Below are positions 34,889-46,999 of a DNA stretch of 64,000 nt, one piece after another (position 1 is the first letter of the stretch; every line of letters begins with the position of its first letter). A program made the translations under genes and the position numbers. The stretch is from Liriodendron chinense. Lineage: Eukaryota > Streptophyta > Magnoliopsida > Magnoliales > Magnoliaceae. The notes beneath the pieces are model-generated. The model saw nothing but the letters and a program-made list of their open reading frames with translations. It searched no databases and was not told the origin of the DNA. Where the stretch lies: positions 3,038,001 to 3,102,000 of the forward strand of contig PVNU02002353.1 in the NCBI GenBank assembly GCA_003013855.2. The letters are read 5' to 3'.

Positions 34889-36710
34889 TTTTTCATGTTA
34901 TATAGTTCTTTTGGATTTTAATTTCAGTATGGGATTATGAGTTTGTATGTTTTATTTAGTTGGTGAGCTTGTTTGTTACCTTCTCTATTGGATGGGTTTT
35001 AAATATATTGCAGACTGGGGGAACCTTACTTAAGATAGATCCCTGTTCTAGAAATCAGGCCGATCCATTTATTTGGTGGACTGATGTGTACAAAACAATT
35101 GTATAGATGAGAAAAACTCATTTTAACTACCCGTTTGTTTTGTATGTTGTGGCCTAACTGATAAGTGAGCTGCCCTGTTTTTTGGGACAGGGAAACTATA
35201 CATTGATAGCCACCGAATGGGCAGCTTGGATCTTACAAGATGGTGGAAGCTTGGCATGCAGAGAGGCTGAGCAATACCTGCGTGTGGTATCATCAAACCT
35301 GGATACCTTGGTCTGAAAGCATTCACCATATTTATGCCAATTTCTGATATTCTTTCAGGTTTCAGTCTTTCATCCTAACATTGTTTATATGGACACCAAA
35401 ACTGACCTTTAATTTTCGTCATCCTTGTTTCCTTTTACAACGTGCACGTTGAATGACATTGAAAACATGTAGCAGATTCACTCATTTTTACTAGAGTACC
35501 AAAAATTTGCATGTTCCTCAAAGATAACTATTTTTCTGGAATTGTACATGCAATGTAATGTGGATTCTGAAGTAAATTTGCACCTTTTAAAATTTCATCA
35601 TTTTATTAACAATAAGCATGTACATTTTAGTATGGTGGCTTGTCTCATCACTTATAAGCATGCACATTTTATCAAATGATTTTTTTTCTTTCCTTCACTT
35701 TTTCCATTCTTGATTTTGTTCTCTTTTTTTTTATTATTACTATTTTTTTGTAGTATTTCATGTTATAGACCAAGATGGAAACAAGCTTTGTTTGTGTGCT
35801 TTCGTAACTTCGCCAATGCAAATCTCCTTTGCTTTTTATGATAGGCAATCCTGTACAGGAAGCTAGGATGGTTATGAAATATATAAATAATGCAATATGG
35901 ATTTCTTCTTCCCTAGTCACAAAACCAATCCTCTAGGGTCGTCCCTGCGTGCACCACCATAGCTTCTCAAGTGTATCATAGTGTAGATGTGGATGCTCGT
36001 TTTTATTTTAGTTAGATTTTGGTTGTGTTACACTTGCTTTAGTTGATTTTTATCTCGTTTCTGTTTATGAATTCTATTGGATTTTTTGTGCTCCTAGAAT
36101 ACAGGATGTTGGGCTGTAGTATCATGTGGAATCGTGGATTGGCTCTGTCAGTATTGGTTGAATTTGATTCTACATTTGGGCGAGCTTAAATGCAATTTTA
36201 AATGCATGCATAAATTGCATCGTAACCATATAAGCCATCCATATGCCATACATGGGTGAGTCGATTATGAAAGAAATAGGTTTAACACTCCATATCAGCA
36301 CTGATGCGGGGCCTATACAATGTTGCTTTATGTTTTGAGTCATCTCCCAAATCTCATATGAGTTGTTTCTGCTTATGTAACTGATGTCAAGTTCATTATG
36401 GCTCAAATCACATCTTGGGGTTGGTAATAAGACAATCGCTTGCTTGACAGGTGGAAGAAAGATACAGGTGTGGAAAGGATGACTAGCTTCAAAACATAGG
36501 GTATTCTCGTCCCTGGCCTTTGGCCATTATGAGCAGACCTTGTTTAAAGGGATTACTATGGAGGGATTTCTTAGGTTTGCCTTTTATGTAATGCATACAT
36601 CTCCTCTATGAACACTGCTTTCTGTCTCTTTTCCACTAGTAATTCGCTCATAGATTTCCTTTGTTGTATTTTCCAATACTGATTTTCTGGTATTTTATTT
36701 CATTCTCGAT
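34889..36710 (+). other. outer CACTA interior, possible unassigned exons
   Basis: A 40-codon frame at 35190-35317, after an acceptor-like TTTGGGACAG, contains EWAAWILQDGG and ends in a stop. A short piece at 35013-35090 also follows a good acceptor. No family is recognised for either. The remainder is T-rich. Confidence 0.4.
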
Positions 36711-36713
36711 AGG

Positions 36714-37039
36714 TGATGGAGATCTTTAGTCACATAAGCAAGTGAGAAGAACCAACCACAGATAGGCTTGCTTTTGTTAGAGTTATGGAAGACGTGTGTG
36801 GAGGTTAATGCTGCACTGATGGTTAAGAATTTTTGCATTGTCTATATTGAGATGACATTTGAGTGCTTACTTGTAGAGGTTATTTTTATACTTCTCATCT
36901 TTGGATTCTGTTGATTTTGAAGTAACACTAATACGTGTGCCTTTTGCTACAGGAGAAGTCTGAAATGGCACCTGAGCTGGTAGCTAATGTTTCAAACCTT
37001 CCCCAACAACAAGACATTATTCTGAGAATTGATGGGAAG
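36714..37039 (+). pseudogene. ECM29-like proteasome factor, two captured exons
   Basis: The first exon starts VMEIFSHISK, then after a shift of frame reads QPQIGLLLLELWKTCVEVNA, followed by MVKNFCIVYIEM. The second (36955-37039), from acceptor GCTACAG to donor GTACAC, reads KSEMAPELVANVSNLPQQQD then IILRIDGK. I assign this to the N-terminal part of ECM29, the HEAT-repeat protein that tethers the 26S proteasome core and cap, from memory of the plant homologue. The frameshift near 36742 means it cannot be translated through. Confidence 0.68.
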
Positions 37040-37526
37040 GTACACCTACCGAATATCTATTTCATAAATAACTAGAGCACATTCTTGTCACTCGTTCATG
37101 TTTAGGGTTGAAGTTCAAAATTGAGGGGAATAATGGCTGTTAGTTTGAAAGTGGGGATGGGTTTTGGCTAATTGGGATTTTGTGATTCTAAAGTTGAGGA
37201 ACTTGAAAGGGATTCAGTTTATCATGGTTGGGTTAAAATTTATGAAAAGGGCGAAATTGGAAAGTTCGGTTCCAAATTGGGTAGGATTTTGGGTAATTAA
37301 GGTTTAGGGATCTGAAAATATAATGGATTTGGGGAACATTGAGGTTTGAGGATGGGGGAATTTGGTGGAATAGAAAAAGAAAAGAAAATCCTAGGATTTT
37401 ACTTGCTTTGATAGCAAACTCAACATGATTGAAACTAGAACATCATTGATTATAACCTTGTATCGTTCATGGCTCTTTAGGATCACTTTGAACAAGATTA
37501 TAATAAAACAGAGGTTTCCTAGCCTC
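37040..37526. other. outer CACTA interior up to nested insertion
   Basis: G-rich intron-like DNA ('ttgaggaacttgaaaggg') with no frame. It ends with the target bases CTC at 37524-37526. Confidence 0.4.
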
Positions 37527-37549
37527 CACTACAAGGAATTCCCTTTTTA

Positions 37550-37985
37550 TCGACGAATGATTTCGTCGGGAATCAGTAAAATTTCGTCGGGAAATCTTTT
37601 TACCGACAAAATTTTCCGCGGCTAACATCGTCGCAGAAAGGCTGTCGGTAAAGGTTTTTACCGATGAAATAATTTTTCGTAGGTAATAATAAAACCATTA
37701 CTGACGAAAAAATTCGTCGGCAAAACATATGAATTTTGTCGGAAATAAAAATGATACGTCGGTGAAAAAACTTTTACCGACGAAATAATTCGTAGGTAAA
37801 AAGATGTAAAAAAATTTTATCGACGAATTTTTCGTCGGTAATAAAAACTGTAAAACTTTTACCGACGAAATATTTCGTCGGTAAAAGTTTTTCAAATTTT
37901 ATTACTGACGAAAAAATTCGTCGGTAAAAAAATTATACATCTTTTTACCTACGAATTATTTCGTCGGTAAAAGTTTTCCCTGTCC
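37550..37985. repeat. left sub-terminal repeat array of the nested CACTA
   Basis: At least ten ACCGACGAAAT..ATTTCGTCGGTAAA half-sites, many paired head-to-head into palindromes such as TTTTACCGACGAAATATTTC at 37857. In En/Spm these motifs bind TNPA. Confidence 0.88.
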
Positions 37986-38169
37986 CGGTTTCATTTGTTT
38001 TCAAAATTTAGGAAAATTCCTGATATACACCTGTAAAGAAACCTATACATTTTTCTCCTATTCACATCCACATACATACAAATAAACAGAAACTACACCA
38101 TCCATACACAAATAATCCATTCCACATCCACAAACAAACAATATTCATCAACACACAAATACATATAAG

Positions 38170-41100
38170 TTAAAAGTCGTATAGTAAAAAAAATAATAAG
38201 GAAGATGAAGGCGGAGGTGGCGGGGCATCGGCGCCAAGGCGTGCAGCGAGAGCCTGAAACATCTCTTGCAGCCGTCGCTCATGCTCCTGCCGCTCCTACC
38301 GCAACTCCTCGATCCTCCTCTCCTCCTCCTCCCGTCGCCTCTGCTCCTCCTCGCCACGCCTCTGCTCCTCCTCCCTACGCCTTTGCTCCTCCTCCTCTCG
38401 TCGCCTCTCCTCCTCATCCCTACGTGTAACACCCCATATTTTTAGTATAAATTTATTTATTTATCAATTTATTTACATATTTATTTAATTATTTGACATT
38501 AAATAAACCCCACGTTTTAAGTAAACTAATTTCCCACGTTCTGTTTAGGCTGAAACTTTAGGAGAACTCTGTTAGACCCAAAATAACCGTACATGTCAAA
38601 TTTCGGCCCTTAGATCATAGTACAAATGTCCCGATCAGAAAATAGCCAATAAATGGCCCACCTCAACTCAGAATTGTTCCACATTTGACGTCAACGGTTA
38701 TTTTCATCTCACCGACCTATTGGACGGAGAAAAAAAAACTTCGATCCATCATAGTGGACCCCACCTGTCAGGCCCGAGCGTTAGGCACGTTCCGTACGTA
38801 ACTTACGTAAAGAGGTTTTTTTTCTTCTCTTCCTTCTTCTTCAACGAAAGTTGTTACACCGTCCGTCCGCTGCCATATTGGTGACCCACACCGTCCTCCA
38901 GGATGGGCCCCACAACCAGATCCATTCCGCTCATTTGTTTTGTACTCCACCAAAACCCATGCCACCAAAGTTTTGCTACTTTTCTCGATCCATACGGCCC
39001 GCTACACTCTCACCATTAAAAGCCATTGCTTTCAAACATGATATAGGTCGGGGTCGTTCCTTTGCATGAGGGCCTGGGATTGAAACCACGACTTCTTATG
39101 GACCCTACCTTCCTCTTGGACGGTCTACATGAGACATAGGTCGTTAGAGGAGGACCCACTACTTTCCTTCTCCAATTAGGAAACCAATCCCATTTTACGT
39201 TGGGAAACCAATCCCATTTTACGTTGCATCTCCCAACCCCATTTTACGTTGCATCTCGGGGTTCCATATATGGCTCCCCCAGACGTCCTCTACTCTATAG
39301 AAAACCCTAAGAAAGAGAGAGAAAGATCGACAGTAGAGAGAAAGAGAGAGAAATCGAAAGTAAAGAGAGAGAGATCGTGGGAGGAGAGAGAGAGGAGAAC
39401 CCACGTTCTCTTGTTGTTGCTTCTACGTTGCTATTCCTTTTCTTTCTGGATCTGCTGTTTAGAAGTAGTAAGTCACATCTATTTCCTAGATTTATCCCTA
39501 CTCTCTAACCATAGATGGAGATCTAATCGTAGGCGATCATTTGTGAAGATGAGATCCTAACCATGTAATCTATGTTAAACATGTTAGGGTTGAACTTAGG
39601 AGGATTTTCACGACTCTAACAATATCTCGAATCTACCAATATTAGAGGTAAGGATTTCCTTCAAAGTATAGCCACAATAATATTGATTTATTTAACCATC
39701 TTATGCATAATATAGGGAGTTTTTGCTACGTTGTTATATGTGATCTATGATTATTGAATCTTTCCATGTGAATATGAGTTGATGTATGGAATGCTTTAAT
39801 AAACTCTTGCTGAATTTTTATTTGATATGAACCATAATGTGTGATGTGTGTTTTGAAAGTGAAATCATGACATTATACATGCCTACATGAGATATATGTG
39901 AAGTTCATGCTTAAGAAATGATGTTTATATGCTTATGGTATGTATGATGAATAGAGTGTTATGTGATACGGGATTACTCATGCGGATGTTTAATCAGTGG
40001 AAGCTCTTTGTCCCATAAGTAATATAATTGTACGTTAAAGAGGATTGAACCATGAGGATTGTGTTGAATGGAACAATTTGGCAAAGCCATATGAATGTAT
40101 TGTTGGTCAGTTGCCAACGGATCTAAAAGTGAATGTTTGAGATGAATCCTTAAGAAATTGTCGATATTTGCATGCCATGTGCTTTGTCTTGACTATGATG
40201 TGTACATCCTTTCACGGTTGGCCCCCGTTGAAGGGAAACGACTATTCTACGTTATGATGAACCGTGGGATGGGGTAAAGAGCGACCGTTGATCTTAAACA
40301 TCATTAAATTGACTGTATGTTAAACTACTTAAATAGATATGAAACTAATCATGCATGCACGGGACCCGACTTGGTGGGTCAGCCCTGCGGGCGCTACGGC
40401 GCTAGCTTATGGTAGAGTGGTGGGTTGCTATCACCTCCATTGGCTGGGTTTGTTGACATGAAGTTGTGGAATTACCCGCTTCATCGTGGACTCTGGTGAC
40501 TAGTGACTAGTGAGAAGAGTTGGATTAAGTCCCGTCTCATTAGTCAGGGTGCCTTAGCCAGAGCATGCATATCATGCATTGCATTAAAACAAGATTTTTC
40601 ATGTGTGTTTTGAATTGGGTATGCTCTTTGTGTTTAAATATTGTTGTACTATTCTTGGTGGGCGACCCCTTACTGAGTTGATCGCGAGCAACTCACATCC
40701 TTCTGGGACGGTGTCTTTAAAACACCATTCCAGACATTGCAGGTAACGATCCAGTAGATGAGGCCGATTTACAAGGTGAGGAGTATGAAGGCTCATGGCA
40801 GCAAATGGCAGACGACGAAGCCGAAGTAGCATGAAGATGTTTTTTATTATTTCATAATTAGAGTTTTGATTTCCCTTGATTATATGTAATAAGTCTCTCA
40901 GAGGGACACTAGCTAAAACATTGATTTGGACATGATTTCTTTTCATACATTTGATTGAGAATCTAGATGTAGAAAGTTATGGAATAAGAACATTAATTTT
41001 CCGTCGTTATGATATGAATGCCACACATGTATGTGTTTATGGGTGAATGTGTGAAAACGCAACCCTAACATATATGAGTAAACACTCAAAAATTTGGCCA

Positions 41101-42680
41101 ATCGTGTCATCCACGAGAGTCTAAATTTTGGGGCGTTACACTACGCCTCTGCTCCTCCTCCTCCCTACGCCTCTGCTCCTCTCTCTGCCTCTCCAGCTGC
41201 TCTCGAATCTCATCGACGACGACCCGTAGCTGCTGAACCTCTCTCTCTGCGATATCAGCTCGGCGTTGAGCGCTCTCACCAGCTATGGATCGACTGGAGC
41301 CAGCTCTAGTTTGTGCCATGAGCTTGGCACCATGGCCAAGCCCACACACATATCCAGAATGGGTGCCAAGCACCTCACTCAAGATTTCTGGCTCACTCCG
41401 CTGACTACCATCGGGAGTGGGCTGACTGCGTATGGTGTCCATCGCCGCCTGTAATGAAAAGATATGAAATTTCATAAAAAATGACATGAATAACATTATT
41501 ATCAATCAATGCGCAATTAAATTTTACAAAGTAAAGATTTTTACCTAATGCTCACTGGCTCTAGAATGAACCCAAGATCCCGTCGCCTGCCGACAGTGAG
41601 TCCCTCTGTAGAGGTCTACTGGTCCAGGCTCCTAGCCGGTGACGGAATCTCGCTGCGCAATCGAAAGGAAAAAAGACTTATAATAAATGCCAATCAAAAT
41701 AATATAGTAACTTAATAATCATCAATAATTTCTTACCATGTCGTAACGATGTCGTACAAATGACTTTGAACCAGCTACGTGGTTCACTTGTAACTTTTCC
41801 CTGTTCGCAGAATTTATTCTACTCCTCTTCTGAACACATTATACAAAATACATTTCTATTAATTGCGAAATTAATTGCGAATTTAATTGTTACCGTAAGA
41901 TATCGTACATGTAAATATTACCTGAAAAGCCTCCGACGAAAATCTCTCGCAGAGTATCCGCCAGTCGTCTGTAGTAACGTGTGGCGGTGCGGACAGTACG
42001 GCCTCATCGTGTGTCCTGCACCGCTTGTACCGCTGGTGCAACTCTCCGCGGTACTCCTTGAATCGCTCTCTAATCATGTCGTCGATGGCATGAGAAATGT
42101 AGGGAACATTCAAATCGAATTCAAATTTATCCTGCAGTTTCGTAAATAATAAATTAAGGCAATAAACTTATTAACAATAGGACTTAACCGTAAATGAACT
42201 TTCACAAAAGAAAATTTTAATTTACTAAACTTTACCTGAAGGCGTTGACGGATGAGCTGTCGCACATCATCTGTCACGTCAGTCCAACGGGGGGTGGTGG
42301 CGGGGATCAGAGATCGGCATAGGACACCGACTTCAGACATAAACAGTCTGGCACTGTCCCCAACAGGTCTAAGGTAGTCCTGTGGGAACTCTACCGCCAC
42401 CCTACCCTCACGCGTAAGTCGCTCTAAAACTAACCCATGCGTGGGTCCACGTCCTCTTCGGCTAATAGAAGATGCTGCTGCAAAAAGATATATGTAAGTA
42501 ACAATATAAACAGAAATCACTAAATAAATGTCTAGACTTACATGCAGTGCCTAGTGTATGCTGAACCGAAGGATCAGATGACTGTGATGCACCGTGCGAC
42601 GTCGATGCTGTCTGCGTCGCATCACGGGTGGAAGGGGTAGATCCAGTGCGCGAACGACCTGATCTCCCACCTGGTGCCAT
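38170..42680 (-). pseudogene. TNPA-like gene (Transposase_24, Ptta/En/Spm), six exons, disrupted
   Basis: Splice sites and phase agree for exons 42680-42542, 42477-42236, 42131-41922, 41829-41737, 41652-41545 and 41448-41141 (then 38419-38170 beyond the solo LTR). Exon 3 has IRERFKEYRGELHQRYKRC and TTDDWRILCERFSS, exon 4 HVAGSKSFVRHR, exon 6 GTHSGYVCGLGHGAK, then a Glu/Arg-rich coiled coil and a proline run. This fits plant En/Spm proteins that bind sub-terminal repeats. TAG codons occur in exon 5 (in place of Lys in the usual GKEPGP, and at its donor) and near 38296. A 2.7-kb LTR interrupts exon 6. Confidence 0.88.
38425..41140. mobile_element. solo LTR inserted in the TNPA-like coding sequence
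   Basis: The 2,716-bp unit begins TGTAACACCCCATATTTT and ends AATTTTGGGGCGTTACA, typical LTR ends for plant Ty3 elements with CGCCCC starts. Perfect target duplication CTACG lies at 38420-38424 and 41141-41145. No internal region, PBS or PPT adjoins it, so it arose by recombination between two LTRs. Removing it and one CTACG restores a continuous Glu/Arg-rich frame. It contains a GA-rich stretch at 39310-39395 and no protein gene. Confidence 0.92.
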
Positions 42681-42931
42681 GACTGAATATATCTGAAATA
42701 CAAACTTATAAATTTAAACAATGTCAATGCAAGTTTATGAACATCATTGTAGAGTGAATTTGTGCTTATGCTTAGAGAGATGATAAAAATATGATTAGAA
42801 CATTACACTATAATGCAAGCAGAATATAATAAAACCGTAAACAGAATATAAAAGTTGAAAAATCCATTACACATTGTCATTCTATATTAAATACATATAT
42901 CTCATTGTAATACAAATCAACTTCGGATCAA

Positions 42932-43312
42932 CTATTCGAAATACTCCCTGCGTAAGTTATCGTACGCTGCAGATGTATATGTCAAGCTGTATGAAGCACT
43001 CGATATTGTTACAGCCAACATGCCAGTCACAATAGGAGAAATCTGATCTCTCGGGACTCCATTCAGATGTGCAAGTGATAATGTCACATCTTCCATACAA
43101 AGTTTTCCGCGGTTATATTCCTCAATCAGGTCCGAAATTTCTTTAAGATTGTATAATCTTTCATCTGAGTCATCGTCTTCCTCCCTACATTTCTCGACCA
43201 GACCGGGTATCTCTCTGGCCCTACCAGAAGAATATAGGGCCGGAAAGTCCATCCGCAACAGCTGATGAAGTATACTGCGTGCTTTCGCTACGCTCTAGTT
43301 TGTGGAGGACAT
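42932..43312 (-). pseudogene. small unknown ORF between TNP2-like and TNPA-like genes
   Basis: A 108-codon frame (43258-42932) contains KEISDLIEEYNRGKLCMEDV and LAHLNGVPRDQISPIVTGM. An earlier ATG at 43312 shares the frame, but a TAG at its sixth codon separates the two, after which SVAKARSILHQLL leads into the same protein. I do not recognise the family. It may be an accessory protein of this CACTA lineage or a captured gene. It is acidic and helical-looking, with no membrane segment. Confidence 0.5.
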
Positions 43313-43448
43313 GATCAGAAGGTCACTTAACTGTAAATGTAGATTATAAACAAGTCAATTCAGGAAAAAAATCATGACTTGTAAAACATATATACATGTA
43401 ATAATCAAATTAATCGAATTGAAAATTTCATGTAAATCTTGTATACAT

Positions 43449-45230
43449 TTAATAATCGTCGTCTGAATCATTATCGCTTAGGACTATTTCTTCTTCACCA
43501 TCACTATCGCTGATCAGAATTTCCTCTTCATCGTCTACAACTTTGTCATCGATGAAAGCGCTATCATGTCTAACAATGTCATTTATGATTGAGACATCAA
43601 CATGATCAGGTGGCACATCATCTCTATTCAATTGCACCACATCAATATCAACATTTGGATCATTCCCTCTATCCCAAGATGGCATGTCTTCTTGGTATGT
43701 TTGTTCAACTGACGACGTTCTATTACTCCCTTCATCGTTATCTTCAACGTCTACTTCGGGAACGTCAAATATGTTCCTGGGCTTTATTTTCTGCACCACG
43801 TGCCAAGAGCCGCCTAACTTAGTGTCAGCGAGGTAGAATACTTGTTCGGCTTGGCTGGCTATGATAAATGGGTCATCTTTAAACCACTTCCGAGATAAAT
43901 TTAAGCTCGTGAAGTAATTATCAATCTGTATTCCCAACTTTTTATTTCCAATGTCCCACCAATCGCATTTAAATAAGTACACCCGCTTTCTCATACAATA
44001 ACTCAGCTCAATAATATCCGTCAAAACGCCATAAAAATCAATTTCGACCTCCTCATGTGTTCCATTCACAACCACACCACTATTTTGTGTGGTCCTATAT
44101 TTCTCACGTTCCTCAGTGTGGAACCGAATCCCGTTTACAATACAACCTGTATATCTACATACACGTCTATCAAGGCCACACGCCAGTGAGTAGAACGCAT
44201 CAGACGCATCCGCAGAATTGCTAGCGCGCAACATCTTCATCTATCATCACATACAGAATATAAATGTACGTTTAGGCATTTAAAATTACGTGCAAATATT
44301 ATGCAATACAACAATATTGTAAGTGTGGTGAGATAGAAGGTAAATTAATCTTACACGTTTTGCAAACCATTCTGGAAACAAATCCTGATGCATTCGATCA
44401 TAATTTGTAAGGTATTGGGACTTCATCTCCTCGATGTGTTCGCTATACACAATTGGTACGTTGTAAGCAAGAAATTTTGAGATTAAAACTGTCTGTAGAT
44501 ATACAATAATTATGTGCGAAGACTTACTCCAAGTACGACTCTATTTCTTCACAGTTATGCAACACATACCACCGCGCCTTCGCTTGATCCCGAGGGTCCA
44601 TATCCTGAAACGTCGGCGATCCTAAAGGACGGACGTTATGTGCGAATACAGATATGAGTCCTTGTTCATTCTCCTGCCCTGCATCGGCATTCCGATCTTC
44701 TCGGTTGAATCTAGTCTCTATGCCACGAAGATACATGGAGCAAAATGTCAGGCACTCATTATCAATGTACGCCTCAGCAATGGATCCCTCTGGACGTGCC
44801 TTATTTCTCACTTTTCTGATTCGGCATCACCCATAGGAGGAATATCCTGACTAGTACTTGTCGCTGCAAAATCAGTATCCGCAATTGTTCCTCTTAATAC
44901 ATCCCCAATGATATCTTGCATATCGTCAACATCTTCATCCTCGTCATTACGCACAATTGGGTCAGCAAGGACTTCAGTGGCCTCAACTCTTTGGTGGAAG
45001 TCTTCACCATGATGAATCCACCAAGTGTAACCCTGGTCAATCCCAACTATGAACAAATCATCTTCCACTTTGTCCAATGTCTTGTGAATCATGTTCTTGC
45101 ATTTTCGGCATGGACACCTAATTCTATTACCTGAATCTGCCCGATATCTCAGAAATTCCATGAACTCCTTAACACCTTCTTTATACTCTGGGCCAAACCG
45201 ATTCTTAGCTTGCATCCAACTCTTATCCAT
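43449..45230 (-). pseudogene. TNP2-like transposase gene with the catalytic domain deleted
   Basis: The first exon (45230-44528) starts MDKSWMQAKNRFGPEY with CPCRKCKN, the Transposase-associated domain. It then jumps near 44810, with a change of frame, directly to RNKARPEGSIAEAYIDNECL, the end of the DUF4218 region. Next exons: 44442-44355 (MKSQYLTNYDRMHQDLFPEW) and 44240-43449 with YGVLTDIIELSYC and FKCDWWD, the DUF4216 region, ending in an acidic tail. The whole Transposase_21 catalytic region is missing, so this cannot cut DNA. TNP2 normally binds the terminal inverted repeats and performs excision. Confidence 0.9.
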
Positions 45231-45239
45231 ATCTACAAT

Positions 45240-46990
45240 GCAAAGATTAGAGTCAGGTCTAGTTTAGGTGACATGAGTTTAGGATTAGGTTTTGGGCATA
45301 AGTTGAGATTTGGTTTTGGGTTCGGGATCGGGTTTCGGGTTTAGTTTTCGTGTCTGGGTCTAGGTTTAGGTAAGGTGAATGCCTTTAGGAATAGGTGTAG
45401 GTTTAGTTTAGGTGACATGAGTTTAGGATTAGGTTTAGGGCATAAGTTGAGATTTTTGGGTTCGGGATCGGGTTTCGGGTTTGGTTTTCGTGTTTGGGTC
45501 AAGCTTTAGGCTAGGTGAATGGATTTAGGAATAGGTGTAGGTTTACTTTAGGTGATTTGAGATTAGGATTAGGTTTCGGCATAGGTTGAGATTTTCGGGT
45601 TCGGGATCGAATTTCGGGTTTGGTTTTCGTGTTTGGGTCTAGGTTTAGGTTAGGTGAATGGATTTAGGAATAGGTGTAGGTTTACTTTAGGTGACATGAG
45701 TTTAGGATTAGGTTTCGGGCATAGGTTTAGATTTTCGGGTTCGGGATCGGGTTTCGGGTTTGGTTTTCGAGTTTGGGTCTAGGTCTAGGGTAGGTGAATG
45801 GATTTAGGAATAGGTATAGGTTTAGTTTAGGTGACATGAGTTTAGGATTAGGTTTTGGGCATAAGTTGAGATTTTTGAGTTCGGGATCGGGTTTCGGGTT
45901 TGGTTTTCGTGTTTGGATCAAGGTTTAGGCTAGGTGAATGGATTTAGGAATAGGTGTAGGTTTACTTTAGGTGACATGAGTTTAGGATTAGGTTTCGGCA
46001 TAGGTTGAGATTTTCGGGTTCGGGATCGGGTTTCGGGTTTGGTTTTCGTGTTTGGGTCAAGCTTTAGGCTAGGTGAATGGATTTAGGAATAGGTGTTGGT
46101 TTACTTTAGGTGATTTGAGATTAGGATTAGGTTTCGGTATAGGTTGAGATTTTCGGGTTCGGGATCGGGTTTCGGGTTTGGTTTTCATGTTTGGGTCTAG
46201 GTTTAGGTTAGGTGAATGGATTTAGGAATAGGTGTAGGTTTAGGTTAGGTGACATGAGTTTAGGATTAGGTTTACACATTAGTTTATAGTTTCGGGTTCG
46301 GGATCGGGTTCCGGGTTTGGTTTTCGAGTTTGGGTCTAGGTTTAGGGTAGGTGAATGGATTTAGGAATAGGTATAGGTTTAGTTTAGGTGACATGAGTTT
46401 GGGATTAGGTTTCGGGCATAGGTTTAGATTTTCGGGTTCGGGATCGGGTTTCGGGTTTGGTTTTCGAGTTTGGGTCTAGGTTTAGGGTAGGTGAATGGAT
46501 TTAGGAATAGGTATAGGTTTAGTTTAGGTGACATGAGTTTAGGATTAGTTTTGGGCATAAGTTGAGATTTTTGGGTTCGGGATCGGGTTTCGGGTTTGGT
46601 TCTCGTGTTTGGGTCTAGGTTTAGGTAAGGTGAATGTATTTAGGAATAGGTGTAGGTTTAGTTTAGGTGACATGAGTTTAGGATTAGGGCATAAGTTGAG
46701 ATTTTTGGGTTCGGGATCGGGTTTCGGGTTTGGTTTTCGTGTTTGGGTCAAGGTTTAGGCTAGGTGAATGGATTTAGGAATAGGTGTAGGTTTAGGTTAG
46801 GTGACATGAGTTTAGGATTAGGTTTACGCATTGGTTTATAGTTTCGGGTTCGGGATCGGGTTTAGGGTTAGGTTTTCGAGTTTGGGTCTAGCTTTAGAGT
46901 TAGATGAATTGAGTTTAGGTTTCGGTTTAGCCGTAGCTTATAGGTTTTAGTTTTAGGTTTATGGTTTCGAGTTTAGGGTGTAGGTCTTGG
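45240..46990. repeat. long GGTTTAGG-rich minisatellite, about 140-bp unit
   Basis: About a dozen imperfect units each with GGGTTCGGGATCGGGTTTCG, GGTGAATGGATTTAGGAATA and GGTGACATGAGTTTAGGATT. It begins just upstream of the TNP2-like start codon on the minus strand. The apparent Lys/Pro/Asn proteins across it are repeat artefacts. Confidence 0.93.
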
Positions 46991-46999
46991 AGACTCAAG

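Noticed and set aside
29412..37039. One real host gene spanning the region
   Set aside because: The exons belong to six different protein families, each incomplete and several with stops or frameshifts.
37550..37985. CRISPR-like array of short palindromic repeats
   Set aside because: These are CACTA sub-terminal motifs without regular spacers, in a plant nuclear context.
45240..46990. Possible interstitial telomere (GGTTTAGG-like units)
   Set aside because: The unit is about 140 bp with varied sequence; no run of the plant telomere heptamer is present.
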